From NCBI GenBank assembly GCA_028551475.1, contig CM052355.1:13145023-13209022 (forward strand): a DNA stretch of 64,000 nucleotides. The letters run 5' to 3'. The stretch comes from Casuarina equisetifolia (lineage: Eukaryota; Streptophyta; Magnoliopsida; Fagales; Casuarinaceae). Below are positions 23,501-35,630 of this stretch, in pieces. Each line of letters begins with the position of its first letter. Position 1 is the stretch's first letter. A model generated the notes under the pieces. The model did no database searches and was not told the DNA's origin. It saw nothing but the letters and a program-made list of their open reading frames with translations. Both the position numbers and the translations under genes were made by a program.

Positions 23501-25784
23501 TTTAGGAATGACAGAACAAAGAAAATAGAGTCCCCTTTCAGCCTTGTCGAGCCCAATCAACACCCCAGTTGTACGATCCTAAAAGACACAAAATTCAACG
23601 AAAAAGATAGCCACACAGTGGTTATCGTGGGTTAGCTTACGAATGGACAAAAAATTATGGCAAAAATTGAGGGCAAATAAGACATTTTTCAAAGTTAAAT
23701 TAGGATTAGGGTGAAAATGGCCAATATGGGTAGCTGGGCTACTGGATTGATCAGGCAATCAGATGGAGAGAGGTGTAACACATTTAAAATGAGAATTTAA
23801 TAAATTTAAATTACATGTAACGTAGTCACTAGCCCTAGAGTCGATAATCCATTTAGTGGAAAAATGAGTTAAAAATGGAGAAATACCTATAAAATTGGCA
23901 CTTGGTTCAGAAGGCCCCATTTGATTGAGTAGGGTGAGGAGCTTCTGTTGTTGGTCAGCAGAGAGGTTGAGGCTCGTAGATCCACCAAAGGTGGTTCATG
24001 GGCTTAGAGAAGTAGGCCTAAGTAGGCCTAGGGTAGAGGGCCCATGAAAATATGAGGGCTCAGGGAGGGGCCCATGAGGAGAGGCCTAATCCATAGGAGA
24101 TGGATAAAAATTAGCCTCGGTGGAGGCTTGGTGGGCTGCAAGACCAACGGGCTTGTGAAAGGGGGCTCCCCCTTACTGTCTGGGCCAGCCAGGTGGGTAG
24201 CCCACTAGAAGGAAGCAAGACTCCTTCAAATGGCCAGCCCGCTTACAATGTGTGCAAGTGGGCTGCGACCCATAGGACGGGCAGGTTGAAAGACCCGTTA
24301 GACTGCGAGAGGACCCAGGCACAGAGTGCTGGGTGGGTTTGCGGGTCTGGCCTGATCCAGAGCCAAAATGAAAATTCTAGCCTGGTCTAGCAGAGCCCGT
24401 ACGAGGAGTGTCTTGCCATGGGGAGGAAGCAGTGTTGCTAGGGCTGTAGCAGAGGCCGATGAAGGCGGCAGGGTGGAGCTCTTGTTTGGCCATGGAATAG
24501 GTCCCCTCTAGGGACGGGAAGACCTCGCGGGAGAGAACCTGCATTCGCAGGTTCTGGAACTCGTCCGGCAATCCCATGAGAAATCGCATGGATTGCTCCT
24601 CTTGCTCACGAGAACGAAGACGTTCGTTGATCTTGCAGGTGCAAAGGCCATATTCATAGTGAACGGGAGGGTGTTAAGTGTATAAATCACCCTAAAGAGC
24701 CTTAAGGCAAACAAAGAACTTGGTAAGTTCTTCGTTCAAGCAATTGGAGGTGAGGCGTAGATCATCGATGGCTTAGCGGAGACCGTAAATCTGCGGTTCG
24801 CTAGATTGGTCAAAGGACTCCCAGAAAAGCTCCCAAATTTTGGTCACATGTTTGGGATGGGAGACGAGGGGCTCAAGCTCAGGTTCAATGAAGTGGATGA
24901 GCTAGGTGCGCATGGCGGCGTGAACCTGATCCCAAATCGCCACCGCATCGGGTTTAGTTAGACGAGGAAGGCAGCCGGTGAGGAAGCCTAATTTGTTGTA
25001 GGCAAGACAAATGTTTCGAATCTGGTCCGTCCAAAGCCGATAGTTGGATTCGCCAGCAAGGCGGCGAGGAACGATGCTACCCGATTGCAAATCCGCCGCG
25101 GTGAGGTGGTAAGGGTCATGGGTGATGGCGGCGGAAGGCACAATAGGTTGGGAATTAGGATTATTTTGGACATTTGCAGCCATTGAAGCGGTGGCGAAGG
25201 TATTTTCGGCCATGGAGACATGGCGAACGGTGGTCGAAAAAGAAAAGGTGGCGGCTAGGGTTTAAGTGGCAAGATTGTAATTTGAAAAGGGGCAAAGGGT
25301 AGATTGGGAAAAAAAATTTTGGGCGGCGGCTAGGGTTTGGTGGTAAAATTAGAAATATTGGGAATAAGTGAGGGTAATAAGGGAAGAGAGAAAATGAAGC
25401 AGCGGCTAAGGTTTGGAGGGTAAAAATGTAAATATGAGAAATAGGTGAGGGTATTTATGGAAGAAAAAAAATTGAGTGGTAGCTAGGGCTTGGAGGGCAA
25501 AAATGTAAATATGAGGAAGAGGTGAGGGTATTTAAGGAAGAAAGGGAAAGGAACGGTGGCTAGGGTTGGCAATGGAGTAAATAAAAAGGCGCAAGCTGGG
25601 TTAGGTTGGCAAAATGGTAAATAATAAGGGTAAGTGAGGATTGTAGTGAGAAAACGAATGATTAGGGTGGGATAAAAGATGGATGAACCCCGATTGTGAA
25701 AAAAAAGGTTAAGAAGGATGAGAGAAAAATCACCCAAGAAAAAAATGGTGGAAGCATAAGGATCTTAAAAGGCTCTGGATACCA

Positions 25785-25950
25785 TATCAAAGAATGAGAA
25801 CCAAAATTGTGGGAATTTCTCTCTATTGAATTACTGCAATACTTACAATGTATACAAGGGGTCTTTATATTGACCTATTACAAAACTATACAAGGAAAAT
25901 AACAATTATGGCAATATTTACATATCAATTTAACCTAATATTCCATAACA
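25785..25950 (-). repeat. 5' LTR of copia fossil (unit B), with adjacent PBS
   Basis: A 166-bp LTR matching 13,920-14,085, with the same initiator-tRNA-Met-type primer-binding site at its inner edge. Confidence 0.92.
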
Positions 25951-28900
25951 CCCTTGTTGTAGAGAACTTCTGCTATGTCGCCAAGGCCCTTGTTGTAGAG
26001 AACTTCTGCTATGAAAAACTCAATGTGATGAAAATGCACCATGTCTCTAACATCAATGGTATCTCCAAATGATTTGACTTACTGAAATTGCTTCGCCTTT
26101 ACCTTTTATGTTTGATGGATTATCCAGGTGCTTGGATATGGATGGGCTGGAATTTTCAGAAGTTTCTTGTCAATTCGCCTTACATGTGGTGGCTTTACAA
26201 CTTGGTTCAAGTGTCCATGTTTAGGTGCCCGTAGTCTCTCCCTTTGCTTCCCTCCCCACCCTAAGTCCCACTTCTCCCTTTTCACTGGCAATCATTTATT
26301 TGAACTTGCAGGGCATTGCATGATCTTGACATCAGACCTGAGGGAGGTCTAAAGTGGTTGCAATTCTTCCTTGTGGTTTTTGTTTCAAGCTTCACATACT
26401 ATTATTCCCAACTACTTCTTTTCATCTATAAGTGCACTCTCCTTCGTTTGCTGGATATGGACGGACTCAGTTACAGCCCAACAAATTGGTTATGGTCTTA
26501 GTGGTCTTGGAATTGGCTCGTTTGCCCTTGATTTCGTAGATTTCTTCATAACTGTCTACATATCGATTCCTATTGCTTACTGGACCAACTCCTATGAAGC
26601 CAAGCGATTTCTTATTTTCTCATCCCATGTGTTCAACGCTGATGAAGGAGCATATGATGTCTCAGTAGTTTTGAATGGAACCACCTTCCAATTCAATCAA
26701 CAAGGATATGATGGCTACAGTAAAATTTACCTCAGTATCTACTTGATATATGCTTATGGTTTAAGCTTCACACCATAGGCTGCTACATTGTCTCACATTG
26801 CAATTTTCCATGGAAGGTACTTTGTACGCATGAATCGAGACATTTGCATTACTATTTGCTCATTTTAGTTAACTTTTTTCCCGAGACACTAACCATTTTT
26901 TACATTTCTTTGACAGCACTTCTCTTTGGGATATGCAGAACAATCTGGCAACAAACAAGGGCAACATTCAATGGCAAATGCGGAGATGTGCACACTAGAC
27001 TGATGAAGCAAAACTATGACGCTGTCCCACAGTGGTTTTACTTACTCTTGATCAAGGTGATTGGACTTGCCATGCTTGCTTGTGAAGGCTTTGGCAGGCA
27101 GTTGCAACTCCCTTACAGGGGAGTCCTACAAGCAATTGTCTTGGCTCTGCTCTTCACTCTCCCAATTGGCGTCATTACTGCTACCTCAAACCTGGTACGC
27201 TATCGAGACTAAAAGCTTCTGACCACTTGGTCTTTGTGCTTGGCTGGATATTGGAACTCTCTGTGCAGAAACCAGGAATCGGTTTTATCACTGAGCTTAC
27301 TATGGGTTACATAAATCCGGGGAAACATCTTGCAAACGTGGCTTTCAAGGCCTGTGGCTACGTAAGAGTGTCACAAGCAATCGTATTTCTCTCAGAATTC
27401 AAGCTAGGCCATTACATGAAAATTCCACCAAAATCCATGTTTATTGTTCAGGTTGTTTGCCAATTATGTTAATTTTTCCAAGAGTTATCTTCTCAAATTA
27501 ATTACAGTCTCGCCTGAGTAGATAGAAATCAAACCAGAAAGTAAAACTAGTAGTTATTCTGTGTTCCTCAATGAAGTTAGTGGGAACCTTTGTCGCGTCC
27601 TCGGTCTACCTCGGCACAGCTGGCTTCTCACCTCAGTAGAACATGTTAGAAAATGTAACTTCAAACAAAGCTCTTTTACAAGATCTAAGTATTGATGATG
27701 AAAAAAAAAAGTAGGCTTAAATATAATATACAAAATACAAAATAAGTCCAAAAATATATTGTATTTTTATATATTTGATTTGTAAAAAAGACTAAGTCTT
27801 CTACTCTATTCTCTTTTAATACTAACTTGATAAGATAGCCTTAAAACTACTACAAAACAAAAGGCTACCAACATTGATTTTGTAAAAGCACTCCCTTTAC
27901 CCACATGAACAATAACAATTATTTTATGGGTGTGAGTGCATTTTTGGTGAATGAGTGTGCATAATATTTTATGAGAGAGAGGCATAGTGGGCAACATTAG
28001 ATATTTTCTCACAGCCAAATGCAACGAATGATAATTATATTGTTGTCTTCAAATTTCTTCCTACAACAAGGTTAAATGTATATAAATGGAGAACTAAAGG
28101 AGGGATTTAGTCAATCAATAAAGTGTCCATACAAATAGCCTCCCTTATCAAAATCTTAAGATAAATAAAGATTCATACTAATTAGTATCATATATTCAAT
28201 AAGAAAAATATATATACAACAAGTGTACAATTAAATTGACCAACATAATTGCATTAACTTGCCACGATAGAGAATATTAGTTTATGCATCGTTGATATAA
28301 GCTCACATTACATAGACTCATATAATGAGCCAAAAGAACATACCTATGAAGGATGCCCGTGGACATGTCCTGGAGATGATGTCTTCTGCAATGCGTCCAT
28401 CATCTCGGGTGTATTTCTAGTCGGCACTTGGCACCGCTGCCAGTGTGGCTACTCTCTCGCTTGTTTCCTGAGCAAAGTTGGATAAGGCTTTATTATTATC
28501 ATGCCTATCCTTTTAGGAGGGCAGCGGCAATGCTGCCGGCCAGGGCTGTGAACTACCTATCTTGGGATGCCATCGGCATTTTTCTCAACTTTTTTTTGTA
28601 CGGCAGATTCAGAGACGGGTGGGCGAGGCACAACTACATCCTATCAGCTGGGCCTCGATGCTAGAGTCGCTTTCGTGGCCATCCTGTGCTATTTCACTAT
28701 ACAAACTACACACATCAGTAGAATGACGTGGTGGTGTTCTGGTTTGGACGATCACCGCCGACTAGCAAGCTGTCCTACTGCCCCTGGCATAAGGGTTGAA
28801 GGGTGTCCCGTGTTTGGTTGACAGATCGCATGTGCAATGGGCTAGAAAGTTTGCGGTTTGTAAGGAACCGGGGATGAAGCCAAGGGGTTCTGTTTTTACC

Positions 28901-29100
28901 ATTTTATCTTTGGGTTCTCTGTTTTCTTATGGAAGTTGTTAACTTGGTTCTTGTTATTGGATGGGATTCTATAAAGAGAGAAAAGTGATGTCATCCAAAA
29001 TAAGAAAAGATTATAATTTATACTGAAATTAAATATTTGGATATTGATTTTCTCCAAAGAAACTATCTAGAAAATTATTTTTTCTTAAAGAAATTATTTG

Positions 29101-29205
29101 TATTTTTTTTTTTACTTTTTTAATACATACACATTCAAACTCATATATTAGTATCAAATTTGAGATTGAGAGATCTTAACAATACTTACTCCCAATTGAA
29201 TTACC
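29101..29205 (-). repeat. tRNA-derived SINE-like repeat (unit C copy)
   Basis: The duplicate of the element at 1,061, with a slightly different T run. It moved with the segmental duplication. Confidence 0.45.
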
Positions 29206-29405
29206 TGTTTGTTGACCTTTTTTCTTGCTTATTGTTTAATAAGTAAACAAAAGAATAAGGAAAATGAATGAAAGATTAAATTCTTTTTAAGAGTTAGTAA
29301 AAATAAAGTTAAAACATAATTTGGGTTTATCATGCTTGAAATAGGAATAGAAGTCCTTAGTTGTATTGGACTGGGAGTAGTTTCCACAGACCGACTAAAC
29401 TTGCT

Positions 29406-29412
29406 TATAAAA
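29406..29412 (+). promoter_or_regulatory. TATA box of the 141-aa ORF (unit C)
   Basis: TATAAAA lies 79 bp upstream of the ATG at 29,485, identical in position and context to unit A. Confidence 0.55.
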
Positions 29413-29484
29413 GGAGTGTCGCAGCTTTCAAGCCGTCAAGTCTATTCATTACTTACTCTCAGGAAGTTGTTAGCTTAGTTCGCC

Positions 29485-29910
29485 ATGGAGTTCGACGGGT
29501 TTACTGGTCATGAAGGCATGTTGGAGACACCCTCTTATTGTAGTTCCGACACTTCTGCGTTTACTTCCTCGCATGATGGTCTTTCGTTTTCTGATGATGC
29601 TTCCCTTGCCGATGCATACAACCTACCCTCTGATGAGAGCTTCTTTCTAGCGTTGACGGAGGAAAGCCCAAAGGAAGAAGGTTTTGTTCCTTGTTTCGGT
29701 GTGAAGCAAAGTCCTCTCCATGATAATCAAGCACTGTGCGAGGGAGAGAGAATGATGGGTTCTGAATCTTATACTAGAAAGCTTGAGATTGACGAATTGT
29801 TGAGTCGATATTTCAGTCCGGGGCCTCTTCTTTCTTTGGAAGTCTTCCTCAGTTTTCTGCGCTTTAAGGTCTCGAAGATGGATACTCAAAAAGGTGATCG
29901 TAAAGCATAA
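29485..29910 (+). CDS. Unidentified 141-aa protein (unit C copy)
   Basis: The same predicted protein as at 1,441-1,866, with no amino-acid change. The surrounding 1.3 kb is also nearly unchanged, so its conservation cannot be taken as evidence of selection on the protein. Serine- and acid-rich N-terminal part, no recognised domain, no intron seen, TATA box 79 bp upstream. It lies between the OPT last exon (ending 28,821) and the 3' end of the minus-strand PGLP gene. I cannot assign a function. Confidence 0.4.
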   Translation: MEFDGFTGHEGMLETPSYCSSDTSAFTSSHDGLSFSDDASLADAYNLPSDESFFLALTEESPKEEGFVPCFGVKQSPLHDNQALCEGERMMGSESYTRKLEIDELLSRYFSPGPLLSLEVFLSFLRFKVSKMDTQKGDRKA

Positions 29911-31183
29911 TGGAAAGAAGTACGTGAATGGATCTTCTGGACGAGGCTTTCCTGGGCAACTCTTCGTATGGCCGTCTTCCTAAAAGTCTGTTCTTCGGAC
30001 ATCGATGATGGCAAGCGATTACTTGAAGGGTACTCAACCGAAGTGCGACATGGAGTGGTTTGAATCTACATTAATTTGCCGCCTTGTAAGCCCGAGTTTC
30101 TGTTTACGGTCTGAAAATTTTGGACTCTTCGAGTTTGTTAATGGCGGTTTGCGTTTTCCTGTCGCTCCGATTCTAATGTAAACGGGAACGATCTTTTGTT
30201 TTTAAGATTTGAATGAGAATCTTACTGTTACGATTTTGTATTGAATTACTTGATGCAGCTTACATGGACTCCCCACATACTTTCTATATTAGTATATTGT
30301 AATACAATAACTAACACTTAAATCCATATACTTTTTATCTGAGTTTTATTATCAATTAGTTCTGGTGTGTGTTAAAAAACACACACACACACACACTTAG
30401 ATCCATAATGGAAACATATCTATTTCTTTTTTTTTAAATGTCAAAATAAGCAAATTAAGTTTATCCATTCCTTACGATAACAGAGGAGATTGAATCCAAT
30501 GATTTCCGCACTAATATTAAAGAGCAACTTTATCTAGAATTGATTTACTCAAAATAATATACCCAATACTAATAAAAGCATGAAAAACTCTCGACTTTAT
30601 TCATCCCATAAAATTTTAATTCATTATGATATATCATGATTAGCAAGGTTACATTTATTACCGGACGAGCCAAATATATCACATTGCTCAATCTTGCCAT
30701 ATTCGATAAAAGTTGTGGGACTAAAAAGTCTCAGGTGAAACACGCACCAAATTTCAACACTAATATTGCTACCACCATTGGTACTTTGTGCTTGAGATAG
30801 TTCGTGCATGGTAGAAACTTGATAATATGTCAATGTGTGTAACCGATATTCATCTTCGAGAATCTTTAGCCTTCTCATCTCAACAAGCATCTGCAGCGTG
30901 CGAGAGAGAGAGAGCGAGAGAGAGAGAGAGAGAGATATGAACAGCATGACAAATGAGAAGGAAGAAACGACCAAGCATGATAAATATTATACGGTTGCTA
31001 AGGAATCAAAAGCGAATTATATAACCACGGTCTCCAACCATTTTGAGTACTGCAAGTCCTGTGAAATTTATTAAGGTAGTAAATTTTGGAAGCAGAATCA
31101 TTTTACAAATGGAAAGGCCATCTGATACAGTATAATGCCAGTTAGCACCAGGTCAACAATAGTCATCAGCACAGATTGCTGGG
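29911..31183. other. Spacer between the 141-aa ORF and PGLP (unit C)
   Basis: The counterpart of 1,867-3,152, with shorter AC (about 30,364-30,396) and altered GA (about 30,900-30,935) microsatellites. No gene recognised. Confidence 0.5.
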
Positions 31184-34100
31184 TTATGGTTCCAATAGTC
31201 CCTGAATGTCGGAAAGTTTATTTGTATAGTAATCTGGTTTGATGTTATTTGAAGGGTCTTGAAGGGCAGATTGACTTGTTACTCCTGTAAGCATAGAGTT
31301 TTAGGAGCCTTAGAAAATCACTGATGTCTAGTAATCCGTCATGGTTGAGACTAATCCTAATCATAGAAAGAAGATAAACCGGCTTACCTGAAAGTACGAG
31401 AAGCGTTTTGCATCCCGCATTTTGACCAAACAAGATATCAGTATCTAATCTATCACCCACCATACACATTTTGGAACAACTAATTTGAAATCTGCAAAAA
31501 GGAATTTCCATTACATAAATTCTCTAAAGCAAAAACTTGGCTATAAGATCGGACTGCAAAAGTGTAATTCATTTTGTCAACAAGACCTACCATTATGCTA
31601 TATCCCTCTTTACTCTCCATAGTGTACATTTATTCCACAACCTTCCAAGTTTATCTGCTCTAATTTCACTTTGGCTGTTAAGCCGTATGGCTCCCAATTG
31701 ATTAGAATTTTTTTTTAATAGATATACATTTGTGTCTAAAGCATGAAATATTCACTAAAAATACCAGCTCTAAACTAGATCACTTACTTTTGTATTAAAA
31801 AGTCCATTAAAAAAGTGGAAGGCTTTCCAACAACAATCGGCTCCTTCTGGGTTGATCCACAAATAGCAGCCACCATACATCCGGCACCTGAAAGTGAAAA
31901 TTGAAAACATTATAAACTCTCAAGTTGCATTCTAACCCAGCTTTCTCAAGTTAAGATTGTGAGTGAAAAAGAGACCAGGCCACTCTTGCAAATCAGTCAT
32001 ATGTCCACTTGCATCGCGGTTAGTAGCAATGAAAAGGCATCCAGGATTCTCACGGATGCAAAGGGTTCCATACCTGCCAATTGAAAGACAAAATGTCTTA
32101 AATAATCAGCAAGAACAAGGCAGTAAACAACAATTGAATATAGAGCTCTGCAATTAACATTGAATGTTAGAAGTCTAGAGTGCAAATGGAGTACAAGAGA
32201 AATAATGCAACAAAACTATTGAATTGTCTTTTCAGGAAAGTTTCCTCCTATTCAATGTTTGTTATGACCTTTGCAAAGGTCTACCAAGGCCTTTTGTTTG
32301 AGTTAATCCAACAGAGTATCAAGAGGTTCTGGTCGGTTGGTTGCTTAACGATGTCTACATTGGTATTTGAGATCAATAAACAAATGAAAAGGGCCTAAGT
32401 AAGCTAAGTGAATAAAATATATGCTAAAGACTCGAGCTAACTAAGGTGAAAGCCATAACCAGTTGAGCATCAAAACATTGAACAAAGACAATTTTTTCTG
32501 GAACACGAATTTATTTCCTTTAGAACGTTTTGACAACTTCATTTATAGAGAAGACAATGATTATAGCGGTCTAAATCTTCCATTTGCAGCCCACATCAGA
32601 CAAACAACATGTTTGAGCGTGTGCGAGGGATTCCATGTAGCACATAATTGAAACCGTAGAAAGCAACAAGCAGCAGTCATTGTATAGAGGAGAGGGAAAC
32701 AAGGAATTTAGACTTTCTTACTGAAGCTTGTAATAGTTAATATACTGGTCTAGTCCAACAATAACAGCTCCAACCTGGGAATAGGAGTTCTGCAGCGTTT
32801 TAATAAATAGCAAACACAAAGTAAAAGTTTCAAAAGAGAAATGAAGTCAATCCGATACATTACAGTCTTGTCGTGTTCAAAGAGGCAATTTGGTTTCAGC
32901 TGTACCGTCTTTTTGCCATCTTCCTGCAAAAACTTGCTTCAATTAGCATACCTGTGGTAAGAGCTTCAGTCGAGGGTCCCTATGATAACAAGGCAACCTT
33001 GCTAGTTGCAAGAGAAGAACTATGGACCTTCCTTAATCCTACCTCAAAAGCTGGAGATGGACATTCATGAATCCTAGGAAATAGAAAAGACTGACAATGC
33101 AGTGACTACAAGGTGTAGACATCTTATGTACAAGCTCACAATAGAGCAAAATACTATGAAATAAAGGATTTGATTACCGGGCCACCAAGACCAGTAAATC
33201 CAGCAAGCTCCAATTCTTCCAATATGCCTTCCTCGCCTATCACATAAGCCTGAAAGAGGATAAAAAACTTGAGGCGATAATCACAAACTAACAGAGACAC
33301 CACCGGTAAATTCACCAGCGATACAACATTCCAAGTTGTGGGCTAACTAAATTGAGCTATGAATAGACATAGCTAGTCATTTGACACCCAAATATTTTGA
33401 AACAACAAACCCGGTCTCAATTTGTAAACTACTCATCCAACTAGAGGACAATAGTACTCAAATACGCTATTTTGCAGTCAATATTTTCATTCTAATTAGC
33501 TGATTAGCATCATCTGCTTCCAATTCTCTGCGTAAGTAAACAACTTACGGAGTAGTATTTTTCATAGAGAAGTACTACTTTTTTAGTAGAGATAAATGGG
33601 GCTTAAAAAATTGAAAGAAAATGTGTATAGATGCAGAATAAACCTTTTTTTCTCTTGGAAAATTATTGACCTTCAGGAACATAGCAGCCGCGAAGGATGA
33701 GCAGAATATCTCATCCTACAATGGGAACGAAATGGAAGAGAATCAATATTTGCAAAATACTACTAATAATTGTTTCTGAAAGGTCAGTTGGAATGGGTAT
33801 AGAGACAAAACCTCGCTGACAGAAATTCCCAAGGAGTGAAATTTCTTAGCGTATAGCCTCCTTGATTTCGTGGAGTTGTTGGTTACAAACATCAACTTCT
33901 TTCCCTGAAATGTATATAAGGAAGCAAAGGAAATTAACAAGAGCTTCGAAAATTTCGAAGAAGAAAAGAAAGAAAGACAATGAGAGAGTGCCTTGGAGCG
34001 AAGCAGGTCTAATGTCTGTTGAACGCCATCAATAAGTGTATCGCCCTTCCATATCACACCTGTATATAGAAACCCAGATATCCGTAGCGATTACAAACAA

Positions 34101-34270
34101 CAAGTTACAGAGATCAGAAAAGAAATAGCAAACAAAGAGTCATACAAACACACACAAGATTAAATAGTGGAGAGGTATAAACGAATAAGACCGTCGCAGT
34201 CGAAGAGAAAGGCTTCGACAGAAGCAAGGAGGTCTCCGACGTTCTGTGATGAAAGAAGCTGGGTGTCCAT
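31184..34270 (-). CDS. PGLP2: Phosphoglycolate phosphatase, cytosolic PGLP2 type (unit C, complete)
   Basis: A second complete PGLP2-type gene. Exons on the minus strand: 34192-34270, 33992-34059, 33812-33904, 33644-33715, 33178-33249, 32864-32923, 32722-32774, 31976-32073, 31788-31887, 31388-31491 and 31184-31284, giving 299 aa. All four HAD motifs are as in the unit A copy. The four amino-acid differences I could see from unit A are in exon 1 (residues 11, 13, 16 and 19: I to V, G to D, D to A, G to E). The upstream region differs strongly from unit A beyond about 90 bp from the ATG, so expression may differ. Intron 2 again begins GC; here it is 87 nt, a multiple of three, and has no stop in frame, so its retention would add 29 residues. 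Predicted cytosolic. Confidence 0.93.
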
Positions 34271-35218
34271 TGCTTGCGAAAAGTGTAGAGGCTGAAGGGC
34301 CTGCGGATGTCCGATATGGCTTTACTTTTCGCAGTTTGTAACAGGGACCAAATGCAAGTGTCTTCCCCTAACATGGCTGCTGGGCGTTGCCCAATTGGGA
34401 TATGGCAAGTGTTTACGTGCACCGGATGTCGTGAGCCGATTGAACAAGTATCTATTTTATGTTTACAGAATCACAAAAATATTTCAGGTTTGATCTCGTT
34501 TACATCAGGTTCAGGGTTCTTTGTCGCCTCTCAGAGGTAGTAAAGCCAACTATTTCAACTACAACACTAGCTTTCTTGGATTTGTGTTGCTACAATGGTT
34601 ATTCCTTCTCTTTCTCTTGGTCCTTTCGTTTTCTATTTTTTGGTGTAATGTGATTCTTATCCTTGCCCAGAAATTTAAAAAGAAAATCACTGTGCATCTG
34701 GTCACTTTCAAGCTCTTGTCTCTGTTGCTTAAAGGCGGAAGAGCATGGTGCCAGACATCGGATAATTGGTCAACTACAGAGATTTTATATAGCTCATAAA
34801 ATAATAACTTTTACATGATTAGATTTATGGAACCCGTACCTTTATATAATTACTTCCTACGCCTAAATTTGGTACTTACGGTCCTCATTTACCGTAAGTT
34901 TTGAACCTCTACCTAGACCTTCTCACTTGTTAGAGAAATCAACACTCAAATAACCATAATAGGGGTCAGGGCAGAAAACTCCCTGCAACTGTTCGGGAAC
35001 ACCATTCATGCCCCAACAGAGGCTGCGGTCTATGCAGCTCAGAGTCGCCCGGCACAAGCACCAGCAAATGGGGTTTACTTGTCACCCATGCAAAAGCACA
35101 TTGGCATCAATACAGCAACAACACCTCCACCCATCTGAAAACCATTGTAGTACCCCATGCACTCATGCTATCACTGCTGCGTCTTTCTATCCTATAACAA
35201 GCTATGCATCTCATAGCT
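34271..35218. other. Spacer: PGLP-C promoter region and end of unit C homology
   Basis: Similarity to unit A continues in patches to about 34,655 and then stops. The rest holds only short open stretches without motifs. I see no gene. Confidence 0.4.
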
Positions 35219-35368
35219 TGTCTTTTACGTTGTATAAATATGTGGAATATAATCAAGCTATTTTCACCATAAAAGTGAGAACTTTGGTTGTAAGTTAAAT
35301 GCACGACATTTGTGAAATATAAGCCACTTGAGTGTTGTTAAACACCATATCCGTGTGTCTTTGTCACA
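35219..35368 (+). repeat. LTR-like repeat fragment, copy 1
   Basis: The first of three related stretches sharing TATAAATATGTGGAATRTAATC, a GTGAGAAC segment, and GTTGTTAAACACCATATCC followed by GTGTGTCTT. The layout (TATA-like site, then a region ending near a GTGTGTCTT motif) resembles the right half of a plant LTR. A fossil fragment, family unknown. Confidence 0.5.
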
Positions 35369-35400
35369 TTAGCTTCCATAAGTTTTCAATCCACTTGCCA

Positions 35401-35630
35401 AAAGGAAGAAGAAAGGAGTAGCTGACCTTGCTAACAAGGGCGGTGTTAGGCAGCCCAGCCACGCCAAATATGCATGATGAAGCGTCTTAGGCAATAGCCT
35501 TTTATGTTGTTATAAATGTGTGGAATGTAATCAAACTCACCATGAGAGTGAGAACTTTTGTTGTAAGCTAAGTGTACCATCACTGTGAAATATAAGCCAC
35601 TCGAGAGTTGTTAAACACCATATTTGTGAA
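35401..35630 (+). repeat. LTR-like repeat fragment, copy 2
   Basis: A longer copy that starts with the block around GTAGCTGACCTTGC, shared with copy 3, and ends near TTGTTAAACACCATA. Diverged by roughly 10 percent or more from the other copies, so it is old. Confidence 0.5.

Larger units (their letters stand above)
20371..25950 (-). mobile_element. Ty1-copia LTR retrotransposon fossil (unit B)
   Basis: A second copy of the 5,580-bp copia element, in the same OPT intron and orientation as in unit A, with the same flanking bases and the same two diverged LTRs. I saw no difference from the unit A element. It was therefore copied with the segment rather than inserted separately. It is broken to the same degree (roughly eight or more breaks). 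Gag, integrase, RT and RNase H regions lie at about 24,370-25,215, 22,850-23,556, 21,195-22,060 and 20,544-21,180. Confidence 0.93.
16173..28044. repeat. Tandem segmental duplication, unit B (contains assembly gap)
   Basis: This is the second unit. Its length fits unit A once about 4.8 kb is allowed for inside the 500-N gap: 11.87 kb here against 16.17 kb in A. Outside the gap it is almost base-for-base identical to A positions 5,148 to 16,172, including the copia insertion. The differences are clustered near the gap edges. It is either a very recent duplication or a partly redundant contig. Confidence 0.85.
19924..28821 (+). pseudogene. Oligopeptide transporter (OPT family) pseudogene, unit B, with last exon in unit C
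   Basis: This copy of the decayed OPT gene can be followed to its end. Pieces are 19924-20332, 26128-26224, 26312-26816, 26939-27194, 27269-27451, about 27577-27650, and the last exon at about 28345-28821, ending in ASCPTAPGI and GCPVFG. It carries the same lesions as unit A, so the decay predates the duplication. One difference is informative: the FKLGHYMKIPP segment keeps the family's second Pro near 27,429, where unit A has Gln. The last exon is in two frames and lacks about 20 residues after NASIISG, as does the copy at the window start. The first intron holds the copia element. The first coding exon was not found. It cannot encode a working transporter. Confidence 0.85.
28045..34655. repeat. 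Tandem segmental duplication, unit C (partial)
   Basis: This third unit holds the OPT last exon, the 141-aa ORF and a complete PGLP gene. Homology to unit A fades just past the PGLP promoter, around 34.65 kb, so no OPT body or copia element follows. Identity to A is patchy. The stretches 860 to 2,330 and 3,110 to 5,320 of A match almost perfectly, whereas the OPT exon and the PGLP promoter side differ by several percent. Confidence 0.8.

Noticed and set aside
33743-34057. A continuous 104-codon minus-strand frame as a separate small gene
   Set aside because: It is exons 2 and 3 of PGLP-C joined through a stop-free intron, then running into intron 3. It is reported as a property of the intron instead.
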